From the NCBI GenBank assembly GCA_004335835.1, contig RWJK01001681.1, positions 1 through 64,000 of the forward strand: DNA of 64,000 nt, in the 5' to 3' direction. The position numbers were made by a program, and so were the translations under genes. Shown here piece after piece: positions 12,399 through 23,574 of the stretch. How positions within the stretch are numbered: position 1 is the first letter of the stretch; the number at the start of each line of letters is the position of its first letter. The notes under the pieces were generated by a model. That model saw nothing but the letters and a program-made list of their open reading frames with translations, had not been told where the DNA came from and searched no databases. Origin of the DNA: Scenedesmus sp. ARA3 (Eukaryota; Chlorophyta; Chlorophyceae; Sphaeropleales; Scenedesmaceae).

Positions 12399-13330
12399 CG
12401 TCATAGTTGAGGATCCTGCAAAAACCTTCAGCATGATGATCTTTAGCATGCTGATGACATCAGATCAGCGGGCTGGCTGTAAATTATATGAACATGCACT
12501 AATGGCTGAACTGCTTAAGCTACATATGCACACTTCGGTTCCAGCTCTTACTCAGCCGTTTGATCAATAACATGTAAAGCTGCTGCTGCACTGCAACCTG
12601 CACTTGTAGTCAGCTTAGCAAGATTCTATACTCTCACCAGCTGCAAATGACGACCTTATCCTGTCTCTGCAATTACGTTGCGCTGAACAGAATGTTGCAC
12701 TGTTGTCCTGTATGGCTCCCCTGAGGGGTTACCAAGCCTAGTGAACAGCGTAACAAACCTTGCTGTCATCACCTGTACTTCTGCACCGCTATCACCCCAG
12801 CAGCCCCTGAGCAACATTCAAGGGAGGTCCAGTTACAAAGGCAACCGAAGCACAACAGAGCAAACACCACTTGCACTGGCTGAGGAGCGCTGCTGAGCGC
12901 GTCCGCCTGTTGAGCGCTCCTGAACCACAAGACGTACAAACACCAACTGTTCAAACAGACCAGCATGCACACAGCACGTGTGCACTCCCCAGCTGGCCAT
13001 TGCACAGCGGCAGATCCGTCACACGCTGCTGCGCAGAATCCAAGCCAAACCCATTACGATACTGGCTGACGCTGCTGCTGCGATAATCCAAAACACACAG
13101 CATCAGGCTGCAACCAGAGCTGCAAACACAGCGGTCATACGCTACGTGTTACGCAGAAGCTGCTGCTCCGGTGCAGCCTCCAATGCGGGCTCATCAACAT
13201 GCCAGCTGCGCGCGCTGTGCTGCTGCCACATGGCTGCAGCTATCCAGCCGCAGCAGCAGCGGCGGTTGATGTTGCTGAGGCATCACCAGTGCATGGCTGC
13301 ACTGGGCGACACTACCTGCAGCAGCAACAG

Positions 13331-13335
13331 TTACA
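13331..13335 (-). terminator. Candidate poly(A) signal TGTAA for psaE
   Basis: This is the first minus-strand TGTAA (TTACA on the plus strand) downstream of the psaE stop, giving a 3' UTR of about 355 nt. A second candidate lies at 12833-12837. Confidence 0.5.
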
Positions 13336-13688
13336 CGCAGAACAGACGTGTCAAGAGTCCATTTCAGTTTAATGGGCGGTTGCTGCAATGAAGCTGCTGC
13401 TCCGGTGCTGTCCAGCAAATTGGAGCTGTTCCGTGCGACACGTGTCAATACTGCCAGGCAACAGTGGAGCCACCTTGAGCCGCCTTTTGAGTCAACACCA
13501 CACACCGCCAGCGCGAACTGACCATTCAGCTGATACACAGTAGAGCCACACGCCGCACTGCTTCTTGCTGTCAGCATACCAGCATCTCCTGCAGCACCAG
13601 CACATGCAGCATGTTCCAGGCCCCAACCACTGCCCCCCGCACCTGTCTACAAATCCCTATGGGCGGTTGCTGCAGTGAAGCTGCTGCT

Positions 13689-14946
13689 TTACTTGGTGGC
13701 AGGCTGCACCTCGTCCAGGGCAAAGTTGTTGGTGTTCACGCCAGCGTAGTTCTGGGTCTCGAAACGCACCACAACTGGGTACAGGATGCCGCTCTGGTAG
13801 CGTTTTGAGATGAAAAGAACACAGAAACAAGCGACAGGCAGTAGCAGCAGTGTCAGCCGCGAGAACATGGGCTGACCCTCCAGCAACAATGCTTGAACAG
13901 TGGGTGTATGCGAGCATCAGCTGCGCAGGTATGCAAGCGCACCGCTGCTAGTTGCTGCTGCTGCTGCAGCTGGATCAGCAGAGGGCTGCTTCCAAAGCAC
14001 CGTTAAAAAGCCATCGGCATGCCCAAACACGGCTCTTCCAGGCCAGGAACTCATTGAGCCCATCCAATGATAACAGTGCCATTGGTGTGCCAACCACTGC
14101 AGCTGAGCTGATGCGCGCCGCTGCTGGCAAAACTAGTCCTACATGCTAGACAGGTGCACAGATTTGTCCCTGAGGAGCTACTGCCCGCTGGACAGCTGCG
14201 TCTCAAACGCCAAGGAAAGCATCCATTCCCTGCCATGGCAATGCTGCTGTCACTGCTGCTTGCAGCCCATGCGCTGCTCCTGCAAGGATGACGCGCTCCT
14301 GCAGCTGTTCCTGCAAGTACAACGCCCATGCTGTCCCAGCCAGCAGGGCAGCTGCTCGCCAGCAGTTGGTCTCACCTGGTCAACTGACACAACCTTGCCG
14401 GTCTGGTTGTACCAGTAGCTCTCGGGCCTCAGGATCTTAACCTGCAAGCAGCAGATCACTGATCAGCCGCTACGCAGATATGCTCGCAGCGCTGCTAGCA
14501 CTGCCTGCTGTTCCTGCCCTGGAACAGCACTCCAGGAACGCAGCTGCTGCGTAGTTTGGTGCTGTTCGACTACCAAGCGCCTGACTGATCCAGCAACTGC
14601 GATCCTGCTGGTGCTCAGCTGCCTTGGGCCCCAGAGAATCGAGCTGCTGCTGCTGCTCTTACCTGGGAGCCACGCTTGGGGCCAACCTCCTTCTTGGGGG
14701 CGGCCTTGGGGGCAGCGGCTGCCTCGGCCTCTGCACGCACAACCAGCCTGGCTGCGCGCTGGGGGCGAGCTGCAGCATCAAACAAGAGCGGAGCTATCAG
14801 TATCACTGCGCCCGCGTTTCCGGCCACGTCGAGGCCAGCTTGTCTACCAAACGCACGAACACGCCGTTTGAATCTATTTATCCCTGCATGGCAGTACCTG
14901 CCACAGTCTGGGCTGCGCAGAAAGACTTGTTGGCGAGGGATGCCAT
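13689..14946 (-). CDS. psaE: Photosystem I reaction centre subunit IV (PsaE), precursor
   Basis: PsaE is a small stromal subunit of photosystem I that helps dock ferredoxin and supports cyclic electron flow. Exons 14946-14898, 14769-14663, 14441-14376 and 13793-13689 join in phase (1, 0, 0) to give 108 residues, the usual length. Residues 1 to about 40 form a transit peptide ([17 protein letters not shown], then Arg/Ala-rich, ending near VVRAEAE). The mature part has the SH3-like core in order: [18 protein letters not shown], then [20 protein letters not shown], then [15 protein letters not shown]. All landmarks are intact. The ATG at 14946 starts a canonical transit peptide. It is divergent from TAF9, and an AT-rich stretch upstream (about 15220-15290) may belong to the promoter. 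Confidence 0.97.
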
Positions 14947-16545
14947 TTTTTCTGCTGCTGGCTCAGGGGCTGATGGCAAGGATGTGCAAAAGGCAGAGAG
15001 ATCGGTGTGTACCGTGCGCTTACACTGCCACTAGCTTGCAGACGAGGAAACCACCCGTGAGATCTCATCGCGGTTTAGGGCATCGCTGTGAAGGACGAAA
15101 GCGATGGGAGTAGTGGTGGCAAGTGCACGCTTGAAACGATTTCTACTGTTGATCGGTATCAAGCTTTTACTTGGACGCTGTTCTGCGTACGTTTGGCTTC
15201 ATGACTACAATTCTGCACTGGTGAACATGATTTTCATAACGCTTTCGCTTACTAAATTCATTAAACATATGCAAATGTCTCAAAAAATGTTTGTCAGCGG
15301 TATCCGGCGACGCTTGCCGGGCATTTTGGATGTTGCAGCTGACACATTCAGGTGGTCATCAAGCAGCTGCTGCAGTGTTCCTGCACATATGATGTACAGT
15401 CACCGTCATACTACACGCTACTGACAGTCAGATGCAATGTACAAGTGTTCTTTCAGGTTGATTCAGCGAGCTGACATGGGGTTCTGGCAAGTTGGCATGC
15501 ATGTACTCTTGACACTTTGAAGAAGGCGTCTATTCTCCGCACCACGTATGTTCTGCCCTGCTTGTGTATATTAATTTCTTGCTTTTGCTGATACTCAATC
15601 TTAGCACAGCAGGTGCATGGCCAGATTCACGGTTGCGTGGCAACCAAATGGTCAGAACATGAGTGACCTGAAGCCAGGTCTGCAATTGCTTGTGTTTCCT
15701 TGATCGGCTTGCAGAGCATCAGCACGCCGTAGGATGTCACTGCATATAACTCCTTATCTTAACTTTGAAAAATCCGATCTGCCAACATAGGTTGCAATGG
15801 TACCTGTCACAGAGCCCGAGAGCCCCGGTGTTACCCAGCGGGGCAATCGCTCCCCGACAGGGCCTGCTTCACCTCTGCAGCCTCGATAAAGCAAACATGA
15901 GCACTTTCTCTCAAAATAAAGGTCACATGTGACTTTGAAGCAGAGCAAAAACCAAACATTCAAGCGCAACGAAGTTACCCAGCTGTGCCCAGGGACCTGC
16001 AAGCTGTTGTTGCAGCACCGATTGTTTACGATCAGGCACTTAAGCAGCGGGGAAGTGCTTGCAGGCTTCTTGGAGTTGCAGCAATTCCGTAGTGCGTGTG
16101 CCACAGCAGGGCACTCAGTACAGCAGCAGTCTACAGCTGCTACTGAGCTTTGTAGTGGCTTTGCTTACCAACTAGGGCTGTTTCAGGAGCATCAGGCGAG
16201 CGTCGACATCACCGATCACCAGGATGTGCCGCAAGCATCCGTGCAGAGCCATCTGGCTGCGTTTGCTAGTGGCCGCCCTGGGCTCAATCAGACAAATGAT
16301 CGCTTTGCGCAGCCTGCCTGCTGGCACAAAGCACTGCTGGTCTGTGAATGCTTTTCATGAAAGGTAACAACGTGCTTCTGTTGCCCTCTGGCGTTGCTTT
16401 CTATCCAGCAGCAGCCTCGGCGGTGGCAACAGCATCCTGCAAGCAGCAGCAGTCGCAGCAAGAAGCAGCAGCAGCAGCAGCAGCAATCCCTGCCAGCACT
16501 CCCTGCAGCAGCTGAACCCCACGCCAGGCACCAGCAGCTGCTGCT
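14947..16545. other. Divergent region between psaE and TAF9
   Basis: No gene is supported. It holds the presumed promoters of both genes. About 15120-15300 is notably AT-rich, whereas 16390-16545, next to the TAF9 start, is CAG-repeat-rich and probably 5' UTR. Confidence 0.4.
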
Positions 16546-17401
16546 ATGGCGGCTAACGCAGCTGCGGGGACTGCCCCCAGCAGCAGCAGCGCTGCAGGCA
16601 GGCACACAGACCTCCCGAGTGATGCTGTTGCTGTGCGCAACATCCTGAAAACAATGGGTGTGGAGCAGCACGAGCCTCGCGTGGTCAACATGCTGCTGGA
16701 CTTTGTCTACAGTTATGTGTCAGGGGTGCTGTCCGATGCAGCAGCCTACGCAGAACAGGTGTGTGCTCGCACGTTTGATCAGCAGTTGCCTGCACAGCGC
16801 TCTGCCGCGTTCCTGCAAGCGTGTAGAACCTGGTTTGCACAAAGTGGGGGTGATTTGTGTATGCTATGAGACTGAGGTGCATGTGGGCTGTCGATCACTT
16901 GATGTGTGCTTCGTCTATATTTTGGCTGCTGCCAGCCATAATCATGGCACGGGCTAGGGATGCTGCCAGCCGCAGCCGGCGTGATGCGTGCGCGCCAACA
17001 CCCTTTTGGAGTTCCACCTTCTCACGTGCACCATGCACCTGCTGCTGCTGCAGGTCGGGCGGCCAGCTGGCGAAGTAGAGAACGAGGATGTAGTGCTGGC
17101 TGTGCAGACACGCGCGCAGCTGTCATTCGTGCCTCAGCCGCCGGTGGAGCTGGTGCGGTCGCTGGCTGACCAAGTCAACAACAGGCGGCTGCCTGAGTTT
17201 GACCCAAGGTGAGCGTGCTGCAGCGGTTTTCGCAGCCGATGTCTGGGTTTTAGTAGAGCGCTGCACACTCAACAGGCCATTTGGCATGAACAGTGATAGG
17301 TGATTGCTGCTACTTGTTTGCGTGAAGCTGCGGCCATTGCCGCTGCGCCTTCCTTGCTTCATCACAAAGTCGTGAACAGCACGGCCTGCTCAACACAAAG
17401 C

Positions 17402-17435
<34 letters not shown>

Positions 17436-17563
17436 GTTTGTGTGCCTGCAGGGCTGGCTTTGGGCTGCGTGTGCCTCCTGATGAGCACCTGCTGGTGCAG
17501 CCCAACTGGCGCGTCAATGTGGCAGCACACCAGCAGGGGCACGCGCAGCGCGGCACGCACTGA
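16546..17563 (+). CDS. TAF9: Transcription initiation factor TFIID subunit 9 (TAF9)
   Basis: TAF9 is a histone-fold subunit of TFIID (and of SAGA in many eukaryotes), pairing with TAF6 to help recruit RNA polymerase II in the nucleus. Exons 16546-16758, 17054-17208 and 17452-17563 join in phase (0, 2) to give 159 residues. The histone fold spans about residues 20-95: DLPSDAVAVRNILKTMGVE, EPRVVNMLLDFVYSYVSGVL, then ENEDVVLAVQTRAQLSF in exon 2. The conserved FVPQPPVELVRSLADQVN segment follows, and exon 3 carries the GFGLRVPPDEHLLVQPNW block seen in TAF9 C-termini. The length is that of a compact TAF9 without the long tail found in animals. The start ATG precedes an Ala/Ser-rich leader. Confidence 0.92.
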
Positions 17564-19420
17564 TAGGGTGCTTGCCTGCACTTCTAGGGTATGTGTTTAA
17601 CCGCCAGTCAGCTGCGCTCAATCTAGGCGGATGATGGTCAGGCAATGCAGTAGACCAGAGCACTGCCGGGCTGTGGCAAGCAGTAAAGGCTGCAGTGGGC
17701 AGGGACCCTATCCGGGTACCTCATGCAGCGCAGTGAGGTTTGTACCATAGTGTATGGTGTGCAAATGGACAGCAGACGTGCCCCTGAGTAGGTCGTGCAT
17801 TGCAATCTGCAGTTGTGGTCCAGCAGCAGCACCGGCTGCTTGATTTAAGCTGCTTCTGGCACATGTTTGACTGCAGCACATCTTGCCTGCACGCGCGGGG
17901 CGTCACCTGCTGAGCAGCAAATGAGTGAAGCATATGTGGTGTTGCACTCTCATCTGTAACAGTGGAATCAGCAGCAGCCTTTGCTTTATCTGGCATGCGT
18001 CCAGGGCTACAGGCAGCAGCTGCGGCGGCCTAGCATTACTGCATGACCCTGCAGCGATTGGTGGGTTGGCATGTGTGGTGGAAGTTATGGCGCTGCAGCT
18101 GCTCAATGCTGCCGCAGCAATGCGGCTGCTGTCAGCGCCATTGACCTTGAAGATTTGTTTGCAAGCAGCTGTCACCAGGAGCATATATAACGAGCTGCCA
18201 GCACAGGCTATATCAGCGCATTGGCGGGTGTTGCGCATGTGCTGCCGTATGGTTGGGTGCGGTGAGACCCAGGAAAGTTCACGTGTAGCGCTCACATGCC
18301 GCACTGCAAGATGTGCGGCTTGATTTGCGCTCATGTGCGTAGTTTGCGTACTGGCTTGACGTCTGACTGTTTGATTTGGGCGGCAGCACTTTGCGGCAGA
18401 CTGCAATACAGCAGGGCACCACCTGAGTGCGTGCGCTGCTTGAAGGAATTGGTGCAGCACACAGGGATGCTCTGCCGTGTGACTGCAGTGTCAGGTGTGC
18501 AAGTAGTGTGCATACACGTACGATACGCCGATCTGCATAGTATTGTCCTGCATGCTCCGTTCTTCAATTGTGTCTGTCATGACAGTGGTCATGAGTAGGG
18601 TTCTGGGAGCGCACAGTTGGTGAACAGCGACATGTAACCTGGCAGAGGCTTCCTGGGTGTCTGCATCGCCGTTCAAGGTCTGGTTTCTCATTAGATTCCG
18701 CTGTCGCTGTTGTGCTGCCTGTGCCTGTTGGTGAACACAGTTTGGTGCAGGGCACACCCAGAGCAGTTGCTGAAGCGACAGGCACAGCAACGTCAGCAAA
18801 CGCAGAACTTGCTGAAAGAAGTTTCGTTGACGTCGGACTCCCATGCTGACGTGATCAAGCGAGGCACAGCCTCGACAAGGTTGCACCGTGGCACAGAGAA
18901 AGAGATAAGGCACGACAAGCCCGAGTTCACGCAGCTAGTGCTGAGCAGCCCTAGCAGCGAACGTAGCCACCAAGCACCATCTCAACTGCAATGGTGAGTT
19001 GCATGTTCCGCTTCAGAGTTCAGCAGTTCACACCCAGGATGCCCCTGCAGCAGCAGGAGCTTGCTGCCTGAAGCTGCGAGGATCTCAGGCACTCAACACG
19101 CTTTCATATACAGCACCTCAACAACATTACAAGCATACGTATCAAGATCATACAGGCTGTGCACCGTATGCAGAAATAGCAAGTGGTCACATGTTCACGT
19201 CTGGCGCCGCTGCTGCTTGTCCTGGCAGTTGTAACCCACTAAATGCCTTTGCATCTGTTGATGTTGCTGCTCTCTTGTCATGAATGCTGCATCCTTCACT
19301 ATGTCATTCATATCAGTAACAATTGGGCTACGTACACCAGCGCACGTCACAAAGGAACTCAAGGCGGGATGCTGACCACGGTGGTTCGAGCTGTACTGCG
19401 TCCTGCACGCTGTCGTTGAC
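17564..19420. other. Intergenic / possible 5' region of SNX1
   Basis: No full gene is seen. TGTAA at 17955-17959 is a candidate TAF9 poly(A) signal. A strong donor-like ATG|GTGAGT at about 18992 could end a 5' exon of the sorting nexin gene, but it does not fit the phase of the next coding exon, so it may lie in the 5' UTR. Confidence 0.35.
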
Positions 19421-19540
19421 TCGCAGGATCCTCTCTTTGGGGGTGACAGCAGCAACGTACGGCATGGCTCCTTTTCAAACCCCACAGGGCCTCCCCCGCC
19501 ATATGAGTCAGTCATAACAGGCTCTGCAAGCCACAGCATC

Positions 19541-20961
19541 ATGCACGCTGCACCAGAGCACCAAGCAGCAGCACCAGGCAGTGGCATGCAGGCAGGACCA
19601 GCAGCAGCAAATGGCAGCAGCAGCGCGGGCGGCGGTCCTGCCTACAGCAGTGACTTTGAGATAGTGGTGGCTGACCCAGTGAAACAGGGAGAGGGCGTAT
19701 CAGCATATGTATCATACAAGGTGCGCTGAGCTTCAAATCTGTGCTTACATCCTGCTGCTGGGTATTTCCGTCTGTCCATCCTTGCCATAGCGCTGCTTGT
19801 CTGCAGTTGCAGGTGCGCGCCACCATGCGGCTGCCGCGGTTACAACCGGCCCTGCTGCGAAGTCATATAACACGTGCAGCAACTGCTGCTCCTATTGAGA
19901 TGTGTGTCTTCCTGCAGATGCGCACTGCCACGGGGCTGCCGCAGTGCAGCACACCCTGACCTGACAGGCCATCACCCAACACGTGCAGCAGCAGCAGCAG
20001 CTGCTCATATCAAGCTGCTGGCTGCTTATCTGCACCTGCAGGTGCGCACTACTGCACGGCTGTCGCAGTACAACCGGCACCTCTGCAAGGTCATTGTCTC
20101 AAACCTGCAGCAGCCGCTGCTCCAGTCAAGTTGTGTATCGCCCTTGTTTGGTGCCTCTGCAGGTGCGCACCACCACACGGCTGCCGGCAGTACAACAGGC
20201 CCTCCTGCGAGGTCATCACAATACACGTGACTTGTGTACTGCCTTGGCTCTATTGCTTTGCCTCCCTGCAGGTGCGCACCACCACGCGGCTGCCGGCAGT
20301 ACAACAGGCCCTCCTGCGAGGTCATTGTCTCAAACCTGCAGCAGCTGCTGCTCCAATCAAGTCGTGTGTTGCCCTTGTTTGCTGTCTCTGCAGGTGCGCA
20401 CCACCACGCGGCTGCCGCAGTACACATGCAGTGCAGCATTACACCAAGCTGCTCCTGCCCTGCCTCTTTCTTGCTTGGAATCCTCGTTGCTTGCCTGCAG
20501 GTGCGCACCACCACGCGGCTGCCGCAGTACAACCGGCCCTCCTGCGAGGTCATCCGGCGCTTCCGCGACTTTGTGCACCTGGAGGGGCAGCTGGCTGAGA
20601 AGCACAAGGGAGTCATCCTGCCGCCGCTGCCAGAAAAGAACGCGGTGCAGAAGTTCCAGATGAGCCAGGAGTTCATAGAGGACCGGCGGCGCGCGCTGCA
20701 GGTGCGGGGCGATGCCGGGGTTTTGTGATATGTTGTGTGGTTGCTGCCGGAGAAGAACGCGGTGCAGAAGTTCCAGATGAGCCAGGAGTTCCTAGAGGAC
20801 CGGCGGCGCGCGCTGCAGGTGCATTCTTCGCGGATTTGCATAAACTGTGGCCTTGCCTTAGTTGAGTGCTTGGCATGTTTGGGGTTGGCGCGTGTCTTGT
20901 CCTGTGGTGAGTGTATGATGTGGAATCATCTGCCGCTGCTGCTGCGTGTAATCTTCATCCT

Positions 20962-20996
<35 letters not shown>

Positions 20997-23541
20997 GCTG
21001 CTTTTGCACAGGTTTCCTGAACCCGCTTACTGCTCACCCCTTGCTGGCCAAGAGCGCTAACGTTTCTTTCTGCTGCCCGTGCTGCTGCTGCTGCTGCCGC
21101 GCAGGTCTTCCTGAACCGCGTTGCTGCGCACCCCGTGCTGGCCAAGAGCGCGTCGCTGCAGCTGTTCCTGGAGGCGACCGAGGACACCTGGGCGGTTGAG
21201 ATGGCGCGCGGACAGGTGCGGTGTGGTGTGCTGGCACAGTGCTACAACACATATGCATAGTGACACTGCTTGTGACACGCCATGTGCTGCTACGGCACTT
21301 GGATGCCGCCACGCAATGCCACGTTACGGCATTTTGTGTGCTGCTTGTGAGCTGCATGCCAGTTACCTGCTACAGCTGCTGCTTGGCACTCCAAATATCA
21401 TAATCTTTACCGCATGGCCTGCGCCCTGCGTGCTGTTGACGCCGCTGCTACTGCTTCTGCAGGCTGCTGCTGCTGGTGCTGCTGCCGGGGGCGGCCCCAA
21501 GAAGCGCCTCGAGGATGCTGTGGGCTGGATCAAGGGCCTCGGCGCGGCAGCAACCAACATCGTGGGCAGCAGCAGCAGGGCCACAGACACAGCAGAGGAC
21601 CCAGAGTACATCAAGGTGGGGTGTCGGCTGCTGCAGGTCACAACCGGCAGTGTTGCAATGCAGGATTACAATGCAGTGTACAATGCAGCGAACACAGCAG
21701 AGGAACATAGCAGTGGAGGACCCAGAGTACATCAAGGTGGGATTGAAATGCTTTCAAACAAGGGCTGCAGGGGTGTCAGTGCATTGCAGGTACAAAGCTT
21801 GTACTTTTATATGTCCAGGAGCCCATCGTAGCTGTTGGTTTGATCCGGGGGCTCAGAATGCGGATAGTGCATATGCAGGGCAGTGCAGCAGAGCTGCAGT
21901 ACACTAAGCAGAGGCATGCCTGCAGTTGCGACGCTTCGTACGAAGCGCACACACAATGCTGCAGGGCGGCTCAGTCGCCGCATGTGCGCTGCGCGGCATG
22001 CCGCAGGGTTGGCGACATCATGTTCAACACATGTTGTTCAATGCATCTTGTTCACCACATCCTGTTTTACCACATCTTGGTCAACATAACTGGCAAACTC
22101 ACATCTGTCGCTGCACTGACATGCCGGTCCTGCCTGCAGGTGCGGGACTACCTAGTAGCGCTGGAGTCGCACCTCTCGGAGGCGCACAGGCAGGCTGCTC
22201 GGCTGACTGCCAAGGAGGTGGAGCTGGGGGAAGCAACACTGGAGTTTGGGCAGGTGGGCACAAGAGTCATCTTTCTATCAACATTGCTGCGTTGGCTGCA
22301 AGCTCTTTGTATCAGCCGAGCAGCCTGCCTGTGCGTGGCAGGCAGGGGCGTATGCATTCTGCTGTATATGCTTGCTCGGTTGTCTTCTAGGTGGCATCAT
22401 GGCTCACTGACAGATAGGCGGAGCTGGGGGAGGCCACGCTGGAATGTGGGCAGCTGACCATACGTTATTCACGCTGCTGCCGCTGCTGCTGCTGGTGCTG
22501 CTGCTGGTGCTGCTGCTGCTGCTGCTTGGCTGCTTGCTTCAAGCAGGCTCTTGAGCGGCTGGGCCGTCGGAGGAGGGCAACGTGGCAAGGGAGCAACCTT
22601 CCCGCACGCTGCTGACCGACCAACCTCCTGCTGTACTGCCTTTGCGTGCATATCCAAATCAGGCTCTAGAGCGGCTGGGCCGCCTGGAGGAGGGCAACGT
22701 GGCAAGGGAGCAATGTTCCCGTACACGGCTGACTAACCAACCTCCTGCTGTACTGCCTTTGCGTGCATATCCAAATCAGGCTCTTGAGCGGCTGGGCCGC
22801 CTGGAGGAGGGCAGCGTGAGCGAGGCGTTCAGCCAACTTGCCACTGCTGACTGTCGCACCCATGCTGTACTGTACTTGTTCATTTGCCGTACTTCAGGTT
22901 CACTGCTGTCTGTCGCACCCATGCTGTACTGTGCTGACTGTGTCAACTATCTCACTGCTGCTGCAGGCGCTTGAGCGGCTGGGCCGCCTGGAGGAGGGCA
23001 ACGTGAGCGAGGCGTTCAGCCAGATGAGCAGCCGCTCCGCGGAGCTGGTGGCGGCGCGGCGCAAGGGCTGCGAGGCGCTGGCGGCACGCTTCGAGGCGCC
23101 CTTGAAGGAGGCGGTGAGTGGGCCACAGGAGCATGTATGTTGAGCAGCAGCAGCGTGTTGCACTGCAGCAGTATGACTTGGGGATCCGTTCTCAAGCAAT
23201 TCTGCAGCAAGGGCTGCGAGGCGCTGACGGCGCGCTTCGAGGCGCCTTTGAAGGAGGCGGTGAGTAGGCCACAGGTGTACGTACAATCATGTATATGTAT
23301 GCTGAGCTGCAGCAGCTTGTTGCAGCAGCATGGCTGGCTTTGCAATCTATGCGCAGGCCACAGGTGTATGCATGTCGAGCTGCAGCAACTTGTTGCAGCA
23401 TCATGGCTTAGGTTTGGATTGTTCAAGCTAAGTCCTCACTCAAGGGCCGCGAGGTGCTGGCGGCACGCTTTGAGGCACCCCTCAAGGAGGCGGTGAGTGC
23501 ACACTCCGCCGGCACATGCTCTGTCATCATCATCATAATCT

Positions 23542-23574
<33 letters not shown>

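Larger units (their letters stand above)
10497..13688. other. Convergent intergenic region, probable long 3' UTRs
   Basis: No coding exon is supported. The plus strand is TG-rich to about 12.5 kb and CA-rich after that. The first plus-strand TGTAA after the Mpv17-like stop is at 12394. On the minus strand, the first TGTAA (TTACA at 13331) lies about 355 nt after the psaE stop. A segment next to the psaE stop (about 13661-13690) is repeated at about 13371-13400. Confidence 0.5.

Noticed and set aside
18710..18997. First SNX1 exon ending at the strong donor near 18992
   Set aside because: No frame through it joins the PX exon in phase with a start codon; kept only as a possible 5' UTR exon.
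20131..20663. Overlapping frames at 19983-20663, 20131-20598 and the 20026-20841 minus frame as separate genes
   Set aside because: They are open only because the exon 2 copies repeat; the minus frame has no family resemblance.
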